Positions 32,961 through 41,755 of a DNA stretch of 42,416 bases are shown one piece after another. The notes beneath the pieces are model-generated. The model was not told where the DNA came from. It worked only from the letters and a program-made list of their open reading frames with translations, and searched no databases. Location: the NCBI GenBank assembly GCA_002929135.1, contig PESC01000028.1, positions 1-42,416 on the forward strand. Reading direction: 5' to 3'. A program made the position numbers and the translations under genes. Source of the DNA: Methylomonas sp. (lineage in GTDB: Bacteria; Pseudomonadota; Gammaproteobacteria; Methylococcales; Methylomonadaceae). Position 1 is the stretch's first letter, and every line of letters starts with the position of its first letter.

Positions 32961-34214
32961 ATGTCAGACCTAACCGAACTCGCAAGCCATGATGTAGCGT
33001 CTACCCTTGAATCAGAACCTGTGATTCTGGCCTCTCAAGTTGAATATAACCGATTGAACTTGCTGGCATTGTTATTAAATCTACCCGACGTTTCCGCCCG
33101 AATTGCATCCGAACTGCACGCCATTCTGCAACACGGCGCCGACGCTTCTGAAATCATTCTCATCAAAAATGCCGAACCTTACCGGGCACAGTTGCAGCAA
33201 TTTTTGACGCTTTATGCCGGGCATTCAACTCATCAGACGCAGGCATCACATACTGGCATGCGGGAAAACCCTGTACAAGCACGCAATCCTGTACAACTTC
33301 ATGCCACCGCTTCTGCCGAATCTGATGTGAGCGCGGCCCTCATCGCAATACTGGAAAAACTGCATTTCCTGCCGGTCTATCTGCTGACTACCAGCGATGC
33401 GCTGCTGAAAAGCCCAGACAGACTGACAGGCGTGGATGCCCAATCGTTGCACGCCATAAAACAACACCGAAACAAACTGAATCGTCTGCGCCAGGACATG
33501 ATTTCAAGCAACACCGGGCTGGTGGCCTTCGTTGCCCACAAGTACAAAACCGTGACGCTGAGCTTCGAAGATTTGATGCAGGAAGGCATGGTGGGCCTGA
33601 TAAAAGCCGTCGATCGTTTCGATCCCGACCGGGGTATCTGCTTTTCCACCTACGCGATTTACTGGATACGCCAGGCCATTTCGCGCTTGATCGTCAAACA
33701 GGATAAAGCAGTGCCATTACCGGTAGCCCTGGCCGAAAAAGCCTCTGCGGTATTCGAGGCCATGCGGCTGTGTTATCTGGAAAAGGAACGCTGGCCGACG
33801 TTGGATGAGCTGAAAGCCTGCTGCGAACTTACCGAACAGGAAATCAAGACCATCAGCAGTTACTACCAGGCCACCCACAGCCTCGACAGCCGCACAGATG
33901 ACGAGGAAGACGACATCGACGAACTGGCCAACATGCAGCAACGGCAATTTGCTTTGCCGCTGGAGCAGCTCATAGACCGTGATCTAGTCGATTACGTCGA
34001 CAAGGCCGTGGCAACGCTACCAGAGAAACAGGCGGCCATACTCACCATGCGCTTTGGTTTGAAAAACAACGCGGAAATGACCTTGCAAGCCGTTGCCGAC
34101 CATCTGCACGTCACCCGCGAACGGGTCAGGCAAATACAGAACGATGCGTTGACAAAACTCAAACAGCAGTTTGGCTTTGACCTTATGATATTTTTGGAAC
34201 CAAACGATACCTGA
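32961..34214 (+). CDS. Alternative sigma-70 family RNA polymerase sigma factor
   Basis: A 417-aa sigma factor with regions 2, 3 and 4. Region 2 (about 179-249) includes DLMQEGMVGLIKAVDRFDPDRGICFSTYAIYWIRQAISRLI (core binding and -10 recognition). Region 3 spans about 256-320, with an acidic DDEEDDIDE patch. Region 4 (about 347-400) ends LPEKQAAILTMRFGL...TLQAVADHLHVTRERVRQIQNDALTKLK. Residues 1-175 match no region 1.1 that I recognise and contain a NPVQARNPVQ repeat. The start at 32961 has AGGA at a good distance; an upstream frame extension reaches 32898. It is RpoD/RpoS-like in style but is probably a special-purpose sigma, divergent from a light-sensing repressor and upstream of hflK-hflC-ftsH. 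Confidence 0.88.
   Translation: MSDLTELASHDVASTLESEPVILASQVEYNRLNLLALLLNLPDVSARIASELHAILQHGADASEIILIKNAEPYRAQLQQFLTLYAGHSTHQTQASHTGMRENPVQARNPVQLHATASAESDVSAALIAILEKLHFLPVYLLTTSDALLKSPDRLTGVDAQSLHAIKQHRNKLNRLRQDMISSNTGLVAFVAHKYKTVTLSFEDLMQEGMVGLIKAVDRFDPDRGICFSTYAIYWIRQAISRLIVKQDKAVPLPVALAEKASAVFEAMRLCYLEKERWPTLDELKACCELTEQEIKTISSYYQATHSLDSRTDDEEDDIDELANMQQRQFALPLEQLIDRDLVDYVDKAVATLPEKQAAILTMRFGLKNNAEMTLQAVADHLHVTRERVRQIQNDALTKLKQQFGFDLMIFLEPNDT
33272..33295. promoter_or_regulatory. TGTACA-N12-TGTACA site inside the sigma coding sequence
   Basis: Two TGTACA boxes are separated by exactly 12 nt. From memory, the light-responsive LitR homologue PplR1 of Pseudomonas putida binds T(G/A)TACA-N12-TGTA(C/T)A, which this matches fully. 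However, the two boxes also fall in a coded repeat (NPVQ-AR-NPVQ), so the match may be a by-product of a short duplication. The position inside a gene is unusual for an operator. Confidence 0.3.
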
Positions 34215-34309
34215 CCCAATCAGCAGTCACAGCTTTAGGCAATACCGCAAAAACATCAATAACAATAAGGCTTTACAGATCGAGCCAAACCATAACAAGA
34301 GGAGTCATC

Positions 34310-35470
34310 ATGTCATCAGAAAAACCCGATGCCAGCAAACAAACGCCACCGCCGGACTGGAAACTGGAGTTCGAAAAGCAGTGGAAAAGCCTTGTAGATA
34401 AAACACTGGCTTTTTATGGCCAGAACAAGAACCTGTTTTCCTTGCCGAAAATAGCGGCCGCACTGGCTGGCACATTTGCCCTTGTCTGGCTTGCCAGCGG
34501 CATTTATATCGTCGGTGAAGGCAACAGAGGGGTCGTGACCCGCTTCGGCGCTTATGCCGACACCACTAAACCCGGCCCACATTGGCACCTGCCCGCGCCG
34601 ATCGAGCGGGTCAGCATCGTCAATGTCGAACAACAACGCTTCATTGAAGTGGGTTACGCCGACGCCTCGCGCATCAACAAAGCCGCCGTCAACAATCAGG
34701 AATCGCTGATGCTGACCCGCGACGAAAACATCATTTCGGTACGGCTTGCCGTGCAATACCAGATCAACAATGCCCGCGACTACCTGTTCAACATTAAGAA
34801 CGGTGAACAAACCCTCAAACAACTGACGGAAAGCGTGTTGCGCGGCGTGATTGGCCGCAACGACATGGACTTCGTACTGACCGAAGGACGCAGCCAGATC
34901 GTGGCCGAAATCAAAAGCGAAATCCAGCACACCATGGACGATTACAAGGCCGGTATCAGCGTTGCCAGCGTCAACCTGCAAGATGCCCAGCCGCCCGAGG
35001 AAGTGCAAGGTGCTTTTGAAGATGCCATTCGTGCCCGTGAAGACAAGCAGCGTCTGATTAACGAAGCCGAAGCCTACGTCAATGAAATCATCCCGAAAGC
35101 CCGGGGCGCGGCATCGAGAATCAATCAGGAAGCCGAAGCCTATGCGGCTGAAAAAGTCGCAAAAGCCAAGGGCGAGACCGAGCGCTTCGATCAACTGCTG
35201 GTGGAATACGAGAAAAACCCGGCCATCACCCGTAAGCGTTTGTTTATCGAAACCAAAGAAAAGTTGCTGGGTTCGGTCAACAAAATTCTGGTGAATACCG
35301 ACCAAGCACCGGCTTTGTACATGCCCTTCCAGCCATCACCGGTGCCGCACGGGCCAACCGCCTCGCCGATGTCCGAACCTTCACTCAGCAGCGAGCCACA
35401 AACGGTTGACAAAACCGCTGCTCGCAAAGCTGCCAGCACTGACTTACGCCCAAGCAGGAGCAGACCATGA
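34310..35470 (+). CDS. hflK: HflK-like SPFH/prohibitin-family membrane protein
   Basis: A 386-aa type II membrane protein that, with HflC, forms a large cage around the FtsH protease. One transmembrane helix (IAAALAGTFALVWLASGIYIV, about residues 46-66) is followed by a periplasmic SPFH/band-7 domain (GEGNRGVVTRFGAYADTTKPGPHWHLPAPIERVSIVNVE) and a long coiled coil (RAREDKQRLINEAEAYVNEIIPKARGAASRINQEAEAYA). Unlike common HflK it lacks the Gly/Asn-rich N-terminal tail, having a charged 40-aa segment instead, and has an extra Pro/Ser-rich C-terminus. It overlaps hflC by 4 nt. Confidence 0.88.
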   Translation: MSSEKPDASKQTPPPDWKLEFEKQWKSLVDKTLAFYGQNKNLFSLPKIAAALAGTFALVWLASGIYIVGEGNRGVVTRFGAYADTTKPGPHWHLPAPIERVSIVNVEQQRFIEVGYADASRINKAAVNNQESLMLTRDENIISVRLAVQYQINNARDYLFNIKNGEQTLKQLTESVLRGVIGRNDMDFVLTEGRSQIVAEIKSEIQHTMDDYKAGISVASVNLQDAQPPEEVQGAFEDAIRAREDKQRLINEAEAYVNEIIPKARGAASRINQEAEAYAAEKVAKAKGETERFDQLLVEYEKNPAITRKRLFIETKEKLLGSVNKILVNTDQAPALYMPFQPSPVPHGPTASPMSEPSLSSEPQTVDKTAARKAASTDLRPSRSRP

Positions 35471-36327
35471 CACGCACACTACTGATACCAGCGGTCAGTC
35501 TGACTGCTTTGGCACTGGCCAGTCTGTCGGTTTTTCATGTCAATGAAAACGAGAAGGCCATACTGTTTCGCCTGGGAGAAATGGTTCGTTCCGACCTCGA
35601 ACCCGGGCTGCATTTCAAGACCCCCATCATCAATAATGTCAGCACGTTTGATGCGCGCGTGTTGACCTTGGATGCTAAATCCGAGCGTTTTCTTACCTCT
35701 GAAAAGAAAAACGTGATCGTCGACTCGTTCGTCAAGTGGCGAATCGGTGATGTGGGTCTTTTTTACACCACGGTCGGTGGCGACGAATTTCAGGCCAACC
35801 TGCGCCTCGACCAAATCATGAAAGACGCCATGCGCAGCGAATTTGGCGTTCGCACCATCAAGCAACTGATCTCGGAAGATCGCAGCGAACTGCGTGACAA
35901 CTTGCTGGAAAAACTGTCGCCCCTGGCGGGCAGGTTTGGCATCGAGCTGATCGACATTCGCATCAAACGCATCGACTTGCCGCCGGAAGTCAGCAGCTCG
36001 GTATTCCAGCGCATGCGCGCCGAACGCGAACGGGTGGCTCGCGAATTCCGTTCACAGGGTGCCGAAAGTGCCGAGCAAATCAGCGCCGAAGCCGACAAAC
36101 AGCGTCAGGTGATTCTGGCCAATGCGCGGCGCGAAGCTGAAAACATCCGAGGTCGCGGCGATGCTGAATCCGCCGAAATCTATGCCAGAAGCTTCGGCAG
36201 GAATCCTGAGTTTTACGCTTTTCATCGCAGCTTGCAGGCCTATCTGGCGTCTTTCGACAAAACCCAGGACACGCTGGTGCTGAAGCCAGATAGCGACTTC
36301 TTCAAATACTTCTCCAGCGAAAAATAA
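35467..36327 (+). CDS. hflC: HflC-like SPFH/prohibitin-family membrane protein
   Basis: The partner of HflK, 286 aa, with one N-terminal transmembrane helix ([21 protein letters not shown]), an SPFH domain ([68 protein letters not shown]) and the family-typical [40 protein letters not shown] coiled-coil start, then [29 protein letters not shown]. It begins in the ATGA overlap with hflK and ends 16 nt before ftsH, so a co-regulated HflKC-FtsH complex is implied. Confidence 0.93.
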   Translation: MTRTLLIPAVSLTALALASLSVFHVNENEKAILFRLGEMVRSDLEPGLHFKTPIINNVSTFDARVLTLDAKSERFLTSEKKNVIVDSFVKWRIGDVGLFYTTVGGDEFQANLRLDQIMKDAMRSEFGVRTIKQLISEDRSELRDNLLEKLSPLAGRFGIELIDIRIKRIDLPPEVSSSVFQRMRAERERVAREFRSQGAESAEQISAEADKQRQVILANARREAENIRGRGDAESAEIYARSFGRNPEFYAFHRSLQAYLASFDKTQDTLVLKPDSDFFKYFSSEK

Positions 36328-36343
36328 CCCAAGGGGAATACTC

Positions 36344-38257
36344 ATGAAAAAGTTCTTCATTGTTGCAGTGATACTGCTGGCCCTAGGCTTGATACTGTCG
36401 TCGATATTCGGCCGGGCAGTACCGGAATACGATCCGCACAACGAAATATCCTATTCCGATTTCATCGAAGACGTGCGTAACGGCGTGGTGACAGAAGTCG
36501 TGGTGGAAGGCAATTATGTCGATGGCAAGCGTAACAACGGCACCCGCTTTTCCACCTACAACCCCAACGACATGCGCATGATCGACGAATTGCTGGAATA
36601 CGGCGTCAAGATCAAGGTCGTCAAGCCGCAGCCGCCCTCGACCTTCATGCAGATACTCATCAGTTGGGCGCCCACCCTGCTGCTGATTGCCGTACTGGTC
36701 TACTTCATGCGCAAACAGGCCAGCGCCATGGGGGGGCGCGACGGCCAAATGGGGTTTGGCAAAAGCCGCGCCAAATTGATGGAAGAAGATCAGGTCAAGA
36801 TACGCTTCAAAGATGTGGCCGGCTGCGAGGAAGCCAAGCAGGATGTGGTCGAGATGGTCGATTTCCTGCGCGATCCCGGCAAATACGAAGCCCTGGGCGG
36901 GAAAATACCGCGCGGCGTATTGATGGTCGGCCCGCCGGGTACGGGTAAAACCTTGCTGGCAAAAGCCATCGCAGGCGAAGCCGCAGTACCCTTCTTCTCG
37001 ATTTCGGGTTCGGATTTCGTCGAAATGTTCGTCGGAGTCGGCGCATCTCGGGTGCGCGACATGTTCGAACAGGCAAAAAAACGGGCACCCTGCATCATCT
37101 TCATCGACGAAATTGACGCAGTGGGCCGTCAGCGCGGCGGCCCCGGTGTCGGCGGCGGCAACGAAGAACGCGAACAAACCCTGAATCAGTTACTGGTCGA
37201 AATGGACGGCTTCAGCGGCAGCGAAGGCATCATCGTCATCGCCGCCACCAACCGCGCCGACATCCTCGACAAAGCCTTGCTGCGTCCTGGCCGCTTCGAT
37301 CGCCAGGTTCAGGTGGGTCTGCCCGACATCAAAGGTCGCGAGCAAATCCTCAAGGTTCATGGCGACCGTGTACCGCTGGCCGATGACGTCAACCTCAATG
37401 ATCTGGCCCGGGGCACCCCCGGATTCTCCGGCGCCGAACTGGCCAACCTCATCAACGAAGGCGCGTTGTTCGCGGCACGCAACAATCAACGCGAAGTGAC
37501 GATGAACGACCTCGACAAGGCCCGCGACAAAATGATTATGGGTGCCGAAAAGCGCACCATGGTCATGAGCAAGGAAGACCTGCTAATGACGGCCTACCAC
37601 GAAGCCGGTCATGCCATCGTTGGTCGCCAGGTACCCGAACACGATCCTGTCTACAAAGTCAGCATCATGCCGCGTGGCGGCGCATTAGGCATCACCATGT
37701 TCCTGCCCGAACGCGACCAGTACAGCGCCAGCAAAGACAAGCTGGAAAGCCAGATCGCCAGCCTGTTCGGTGGCCGTGTCGCGGAAGAAATAATTTACGG
37801 CAAGAACAAGGTCACCACTGGTGCCTCCAACGACATCATGCGCGCCACCCAGTTGGCCCGCAACATGGTCACCAAATGGGGATTGTCGGAACGCCTGGGA
37901 CCTATGGATTACGGCGACAGCGAAGGCGGTTACATGGGGCCACAGGCCAAGCCGATGTCGGAACAGATGTCCCAGATTATCGACGAGGAAATACGCACCG
38001 TCATCGACAGCAACTACAACCGCGCCAAAACCATATTGCTGGAAAACCTCGACATCCTGCACAACATGGCCCATGCCTTGCTCGATTGGGAAACCATAGA
38101 CAAATACCAGATCGATGAGCTGATGCAGGGCAAGACCATCGCCCCGCCCGAACCTCAAGCCGATGTAACGGTGCAATCCAAAGCCGATGCAATAGCCATT
38201 GAATTGAACGACACCGAGCCAGCGCCTGAACCTCAACGTCCCCTGGTAACGTCTTAA
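36344..38257 (+). CDS. ftsH: ATP-dependent zinc metalloprotease FtsH
   Basis: A 637-aa membrane AAA+ protease that extracts and degrades damaged membrane proteins and selected regulators such as sigma-32. Two transmembrane helices (about residues 5-25 and 100-122) bracket a small periplasmic domain. The AAA module has Walker [14 protein letters not shown], Walker [12 protein letters not shown], and the second region of homology [18 protein letters not shown]. The protease domain has the zinc motif HEAGH (about residue 423) and the third ligand region. All catalytic parts are intact. The more usual gammaproteobacterial ftsH neighbour set (rlmE, folP, glmM) is absent, so this may be a second ftsH dedicated to this locus. 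Confidence 0.95.
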   Translation: MKKFFIVAVILLALGLILSSIFGRAVPEYDPHNEISYSDFIEDVRNGVVTEVVVEGNYVDGKRNNGTRFSTYNPNDMRMIDELLEYGVKIKVVKPQPPSTFMQILISWAPTLLLIAVLVYFMRKQASAMGGRDGQMGFGKSRAKLMEEDQVKIRFKDVAGCEEAKQDVVEMVDFLRDPGKYEALGGKIPRGVLMVGPPGTGKTLLAKAIAGEAAVPFFSISGSDFVEMFVGVGASRVRDMFEQAKKRAPCIIFIDEIDAVGRQRGGPGVGGGNEEREQTLNQLLVEMDGFSGSEGIIVIAATNRADILDKALLRPGRFDRQVQVGLPDIKGREQILKVHGDRVPLADDVNLNDLARGTPGFSGAELANLINEGALFAARNNQREVTMNDLDKARDKMIMGAEKRTMVMSKEDLLMTAYHEAGHAIVGRQVPEHDPVYKVSIMPRGGALGITMFLPERDQYSASKDKLESQIASLFGGRVAEEIIYGKNKVTTGASNDIMRATQLARNMVTKWGLSERLGPMDYGDSEGGYMGPQAKPMSEQMSQIIDEEIRTVIDSNYNRAKTILLENLDILHNMAHALLDWETIDKYQIDELMQGKTIAPPEPQADVTVQSKADAIAIELNDTEPAPEPQRPLVTS

Positions 38258-38271
38258 AAGTCCTCCTCTAT

Positions 38272-38310
38272 GTGCCCTCCCAATGCTGTACTCAGGGAGG
38301 GTACTTTTTT
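38272..38310 (+). terminator. Strong rho-independent terminator after ftsH
   Basis: GTGCCCTCCC (38272-38281) pairs with GGGAGGGTAC (38295-38304; one G-U pair), loop 13 nt, followed by six T (38305-38310). It separates the hflK-hflC-ftsH transcript from the right-hand operon. Confidence 0.8.
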
Positions 38311-38398
38311 GAATGCACCGCCCGTCGATTTTCGACCTTATCGAAGAATATAGAAACTGGCATTTAAAACGCGAATACCATTGCCTTGAGGTGAGCGA

Positions 38399-38827
38399 AT
38401 GAAAGCACCCGCGATAGCCACATCCTCTCTGAAACTTCTGCAATGGGCATTGCAAGTCAACTTCAATGCCTCAGTTATTTTCATGCTTGTTGCCAGCGCC
38501 ATGTCTATTGCAGGTAGCGAGTTATTCTTTGAAGACAGCAGCGACCTTTACGGACCATTGGCAAACAATATGCGGTTTGTGTTGTTTTATTTATGCCTGA
38601 CTCAACTAGCTGTTTATGGTTTTTATGTCATCAGTGCCAATCATGGCGCGGCACTAGGACTGGGCGTGTTTTTCTTGTTGCTGACGATTTCGCTGGAGTT
38701 TTACGCAACCATCAATCAAATCGATATTGACCAAAACTATCAAAAATTATTGGTTTATTCCGGCTTGTCTCATACGTTATATGGCGGCCTGTGTAGTTGC
38801 CGCTCGCTCCATTCCAGCTCCAACTAG
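38399..38827 (+). CDS. Small integral membrane protein of unknown function
   Basis: A 142-aa protein with about four hydrophobic segments (VNFNASVIFMLVASAMSIAG; MRFVLFYLCLTQLAVYGFYVI; AALGLGVFFLLLTISLEFY; a weaker SHTLYGGL region). It lacks a cleavable signal. A GAGGTG Shine-Dalgarno site stands 5 nt before the ATG. The base composition is clearly AT-richer than the genes to the left. I do not recognise the family. It opens the right-hand group and is followed by 115 nt before the SRPBCC gene, so it could have a separate promoter. Confidence 0.7.
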   Translation: MKAPAIATSSLKLLQWALQVNFNASVIFMLVASAMSIAGSELFFEDSSDLYGPLANNMRFVLFYLCLTQLAVYGFYVISANHGAALGLGVFFLLLTISLEFYATINQIDIDQNYQKLLVYSGLSHTLYGGLCSCRSLHSSSN

Positions 38828-38941
38828 GGAAGACCTGCCAATAAATAGTTCATTCATGCCTGTAATGACGTTTGTCTTGGCATGAACACAAATGACAGTA
38901 ATTTTTTAAGTAATTGCAGCAAAACACGGGAGATGAATTTC

Positions 38942-39421
38942 ATGCAAATTAAACTGCCGATAGACAATAACAAGCCGGTTTCTGGCGAGGCAACGATTGA
39001 AATCGTTCAACCAGTTAATGAGGTTTTCTGGTTCGTTGGCGATCAATTCTTTATCAATTACCCGAAATGGGCTGTTGAAGTCAATCAATTCGAACCACTG
39101 GATGGCAATAGCGTTTTCATCGGCGCACGAGCCAAGCAGGTTCGCGATGATAACGGTTCAAATGTAGAATCCATATTCGAAATAACCGAGTTTCTGTCAG
39201 AAGAAATACTTATATTCAAAGGCATCACAGCGCCTTATAAACACAGTTACCTGTTCGAGGTTTTCGAGCAGAAAAGCCCCACAAAGCTGACTTTTCGGTT
39301 CGAACTACTCGAACTCGAAGTATTTATGCGCCCTTTCGCAAAATTGATCCGCTCTGCAATTGAAGAAGGCGCTGAAAATACGGTTGAAAACATCAAAAGT
39401 CTAATTGAAACGCCTGATTGA
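38942..39421 (+). CDS. SRPBCC-family (START-like) protein
   Basis: A 159-aa cytoplasmic protein with a helix-grip fold suited to binding a hydrophobic ligand such as a lipid, carotenoid or polyketide. It begins MQIKLPIDNNKPVSGEATIEIVQPVNEVFWFVGDQFFINYPKW, typical of polyketide-cyclase/dehydrase-like START domains, with a beta-strand pattern IFEITEFLSEEILIFKG...HSYLFEVFE and a long C-terminal helix. I chose the ATG at 38942, nine nt after GGGAG; two upstream in-frame ATGs (38882, 38933) are less suitable. Ligand unknown. It is 29 nt before the LOV gene. Confidence 0.75.
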   Translation: MQIKLPIDNNKPVSGEATIEIVQPVNEVFWFVGDQFFINYPKWAVEVNQFEPLDGNSVFIGARAKQVRDDNGSNVESIFEITEFLSEEILIFKGITAPYKHSYLFEVFEQKSPTKLTFRFELLELEVFMRPFAKLIRSAIEEGAENTVENIKSLIETPD

Positions 39422-39450
39422 AAAGTGGCCAAAAATTTTGGAGTTTAATT

Positions 39451-39906
39451 ATGGCATTTATCGTAAAAAAAGATTCTGGTGTCATTCCGCAAGTACTGTC
39501 CGCTATACTTGATGAATGCGTCAACGGTGTCACCCTGGCAGACCCCGATCTGGATGATTGCCCGATCATTTATGCCAATAAATCATTCGAGAAACTGACA
39601 GGTTATGGCCAAAACGACGTTATCGGTCGAAATTGCCGATTTTTACAGGGCGCGGATCGAGAACAACCGGCACGTTATCAACTCGCCGAGGCCATAAAAA
39701 ATCATGTACCAGCCGAGGTGATACTACGTAATTATAAAAAAGATGGCACTTTGTTTCATAACCATTTGAAAGTTACACCATTATTCGATCACAAACAGCA
39801 AGTTATCTATTATCTTGGCATTCAGTACGATGTAACCCTTCAGGTGAATTCAGCTAAGGAAATTGAATTGCTTACGGGTATCATCGATTCAATGTCGAAA
39901 GTTTGA
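39451..39906 (+). CDS. Short LOV-domain blue-light receptor
   Basis: A 151-aa single-domain flavin photoreceptor. The LOV signature GRNCRFLQG carries photoactive Cys62, with the usual Arg and Gln contacts (RFLQG). NYKKDGTLFHNHLKVTPL supplies the Asn flavin contacts, and YYLGIQYDVT has the conserved Gln. About 20 residues precede and about 25 follow the core, enough for dimerising helices but no output domain, like the short LOV proteins of Pseudomonas. The ATG at 39451 has GGAG 7 nt before it. A partner protein must carry the signal; it sits between the SRPBCC and desaturase-like genes. Confidence 0.93.
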   Translation: MAFIVKKDSGVIPQVLSAILDECVNGVTLADPDLDDCPIIYANKSFEKLTGYGQNDVIGRNCRFLQGADREQPARYQLAEAIKNHVPAEVILRNYKKDGTLFHNHLKVTPLFDHKQQVIYYLGIQYDVTLQVNSAKEIELLTGIIDSMSKV

Positions 39907-39932
39907 TTTTCGAATTACCGAGGAGAGTTGTC

Positions 39933-40766
39933 ATGAGCGGCGCAGCCATTAACAAATCGAGCCAAGACGAACTTTTATTTAATGAAGTTTTTTTTGCTTT
40001 GGCCATCGTGGCATTTGTTTTATTGCTGATGATGGAAAAACTTAAACCTTACAGAACCTTCCCAAAAAAAGTTTATAAGGAATCCATCGTAACTAACACC
40101 ACGGCTTTTCTAATAAACAATGTCATTCTGACAATTATAAGAGCATCATCACTATTTCTGGTAGCACAGCAGTTTGCTTCCTTTGGATTGCTGGGCAAAC
40201 TGGATAATGGCCCAGTGAAGTGGATTCTGGCATTTGCCTTTTTTGATTTGGCTATTTATATCTGGCATGTTGCCAGTCATAAATATGAGTTTCTCTGGCG
40301 ATTTCACAAAATACACCACAGCGACAAAAGCTTCAATGTCTCGACCGGTTTTCGATTTCATATTTTCGACTTATTGCTCGAAATTGTATACAAATGCATT
40401 TTTGTCGTCGTCATCGGTGTCGATGCCTACTTGGTTTTGTCGATAGAAATTATTGAACTGTTTTTTATATTTTTTCATCATGCCAATCTGCGTGTACCAC
40501 ATGAAGATGTGATATCCCAATACATCATTACGCCATCACTGCACAGGACACATCATTCAACGCTCAGGCTGGAGCATGACAGCAATTACGGCATAGTTCT
40601 AGCCGTTTGGGATCGTTTATTCGGCACACGTAAAGAACTTGTTCCAAAGCATATAGGGCTTAATTTGATAGAAGCCGAAAACTTTGTTCAATTATTTTCG
40701 CTGGCATTTATAACAGAGCGAAAAATAAAAAATATCCTAAGCTGGATTCCCAAAGGCAAAAAATAA
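39933..40766 (+). CDS. Fatty acid hydroxylase/sterol desaturase superfamily protein
   Basis: A 277-aa membrane di-iron enzyme. Four or five hydrophobic helices alternate with His clusters: HVASH (HxxxH), FHKIHH (HxxHH), FFHHAN and HRTHH, the eight-His set of the superfamily. Such enzymes hydroxylate or desaturate lipids, sterols or carotenoids using O2. The ATG at 39933 follows GAGGAGAG; the LOV stop lies 27 nt upstream. Substrate is not apparent. Light-linked lipid or carotenoid modification would fit its neighbours but is inference. Confidence 0.85.
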   Translation: MSGAAINKSSQDELLFNEVFFALAIVAFVLLLMMEKLKPYRTFPKKVYKESIVTNTTAFLINNVILTIIRASSLFLVAQQFASFGLLGKLDNGPVKWILAFAFFDLAIYIWHVASHKYEFLWRFHKIHHSDKSFNVSTGFRFHIFDLLLEIVYKCIFVVVIGVDAYLVLSIEIIELFFIFFHHANLRVPHEDVISQYIITPSLHRTHHSTLRLEHDSNYGIVLAVWDRLFGTRKELVPKHIGLNLIEAENFVQLFSLAFITERKIKNILSWIPKGKK

Positions 40767-40792
40767 ACAGGCTATTTCATGGAGGGATGACA

Positions 40793-41755
40793 ATGATTAT
40801 AAAAATCGACAAAACCATTCCGTCGAGCGAGATTACCGATCCTGAATTATTTCGCAACCGAAGAGCATTGCTCAAAGCCGGGATGGTATCGGCCTTGCTT
40901 TCCCCAACAGCACTGTTGGCAGATACATCGACATCGCCAAACTCATCTGATTGGTCACATCTCGATGTAGCCGACAACTCCTTGAATCGGGGTAATGCAA
41001 CGCCTGTTCAGGTGGTTAAAAATTACACCAACTACTATGAGTTTGCCTTCGACAAGCAAGGCGCTACTCATGCTGCTCAGGCATTAAATACTGACCATTG
41101 GTCGGTTGAAATTGTCGGAGAAGTTGAAAAACCGTGTTCGATAACGTTAGAGGATTTACTCGCCAAACAGACATTAAAGGATTATGTCTATCGCTTCCGC
41201 TGCGTCGAAGCATGGTCCATGGTCGTCCCTTGGGTGGGATTCCCGATGAAAGCCTTGATGGACAGAGTAAAACCCTTGTCGACCGCCCGCTATGTGGTGT
41301 TTACCTCAGCCAATCAGCCCGAGGCGATGCCTAATGTCCGTAAAAATCTGATGCTGGCCTGGCCCTACACCGAAGGTTTGAGAATCGACGAAGCCGCCCA
41401 CCCTTTGACCTTGCTGGCCGTCGGCATGTACGGTGAAGTGTTACCCAAACAGAATGGTGCACCGTTACGATTGGTTGTGCCCTGGAAATACGGCTTCAAA
41501 AGTATCAAAGCCATCGTCAAAATCGAATTCGCTCGTAATGCCCCGTTGACCACCTGGAGCCGCTTTGCACCCGATGAGTACGGCTTTTATGCCAACGTCA
41601 ACCCGAACGTTCCGCATCCACGCTGGAGTCAGTACAGCGAACGGCCTTTAAGTGGCGGTTTCTTCTCGGCACGGCGCAAAACCGAGCTGTTCAACGGCTA
41701 TGCCGATCAGGTTGCCAGTTTGTATGATGGCATGGATTTAAGGCGGTTGTTCTGA
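40793..41755 (+). CDS. msrP: Protein-methionine-sulfoxide reductase catalytic subunit MsrP
   Basis: MsrP is the periplasmic molybdenum-cofactor subunit that repairs methionine sulfoxide in proteins. The 320-aa protein has a twin-arginine-like leader (NRRALLKAGMVSALLSPTALLAD) with a shortened hydrophobic part. In the body, YVYRFRCVEAWSMVVPWVGFPMKALM holds the Mo-ligating Cys, and RLVVPWKYGFKSIKAIVKIEF and WSRFAPDEYGFYANVNP are typical. The ATG at 40793 stands 6 nt after GGAGGG, better than the ATG at 40787 that abuts it. The stop overlaps msrQ by 1 nt. Confidence 0.94.
   Translation: MIIKIDKTIPSSEITDPELFRNRRALLKAGMVSALLSPTALLADTSTSPNSSDWSHLDVADNSLNRGNATPVQVVKNYTNYYEFAFDKQGATHAAQALNTDHWSVEIVGEVEKPCSITLEDLLAKQTLKDYVYRFRCVEAWSMVVPWVGFPMKALMDRVKPLSTARYVVFTSANQPEAMPNVRKNLMLAWPYTEGLRIDEAAHPLTLLAVGMYGEVLPKQNGAPLRLVVPWKYGFKSIKAIVKIEFARNAPLTTWSRFAPDEYGFYANVNPNVPHPRWSQYSERPLSGGFFSARRKTELFNGYADQVASLYDGMDLRRLF

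Noticed and set aside
34316-35305. Minus-strand frame of over 300 codons opposite hflK
   Set aside because: The plus strand encodes a complete SPFH protein; the antisense product has no recognisable motif.
34310-38257. Protein-quality-control genomic island of the type carrying extra FtsH with ClpG and small heat-shock proteins
   Set aside because: None of the accompanying chaperone or DegP-type genes is present; only hflK, hflC and ftsH occur.
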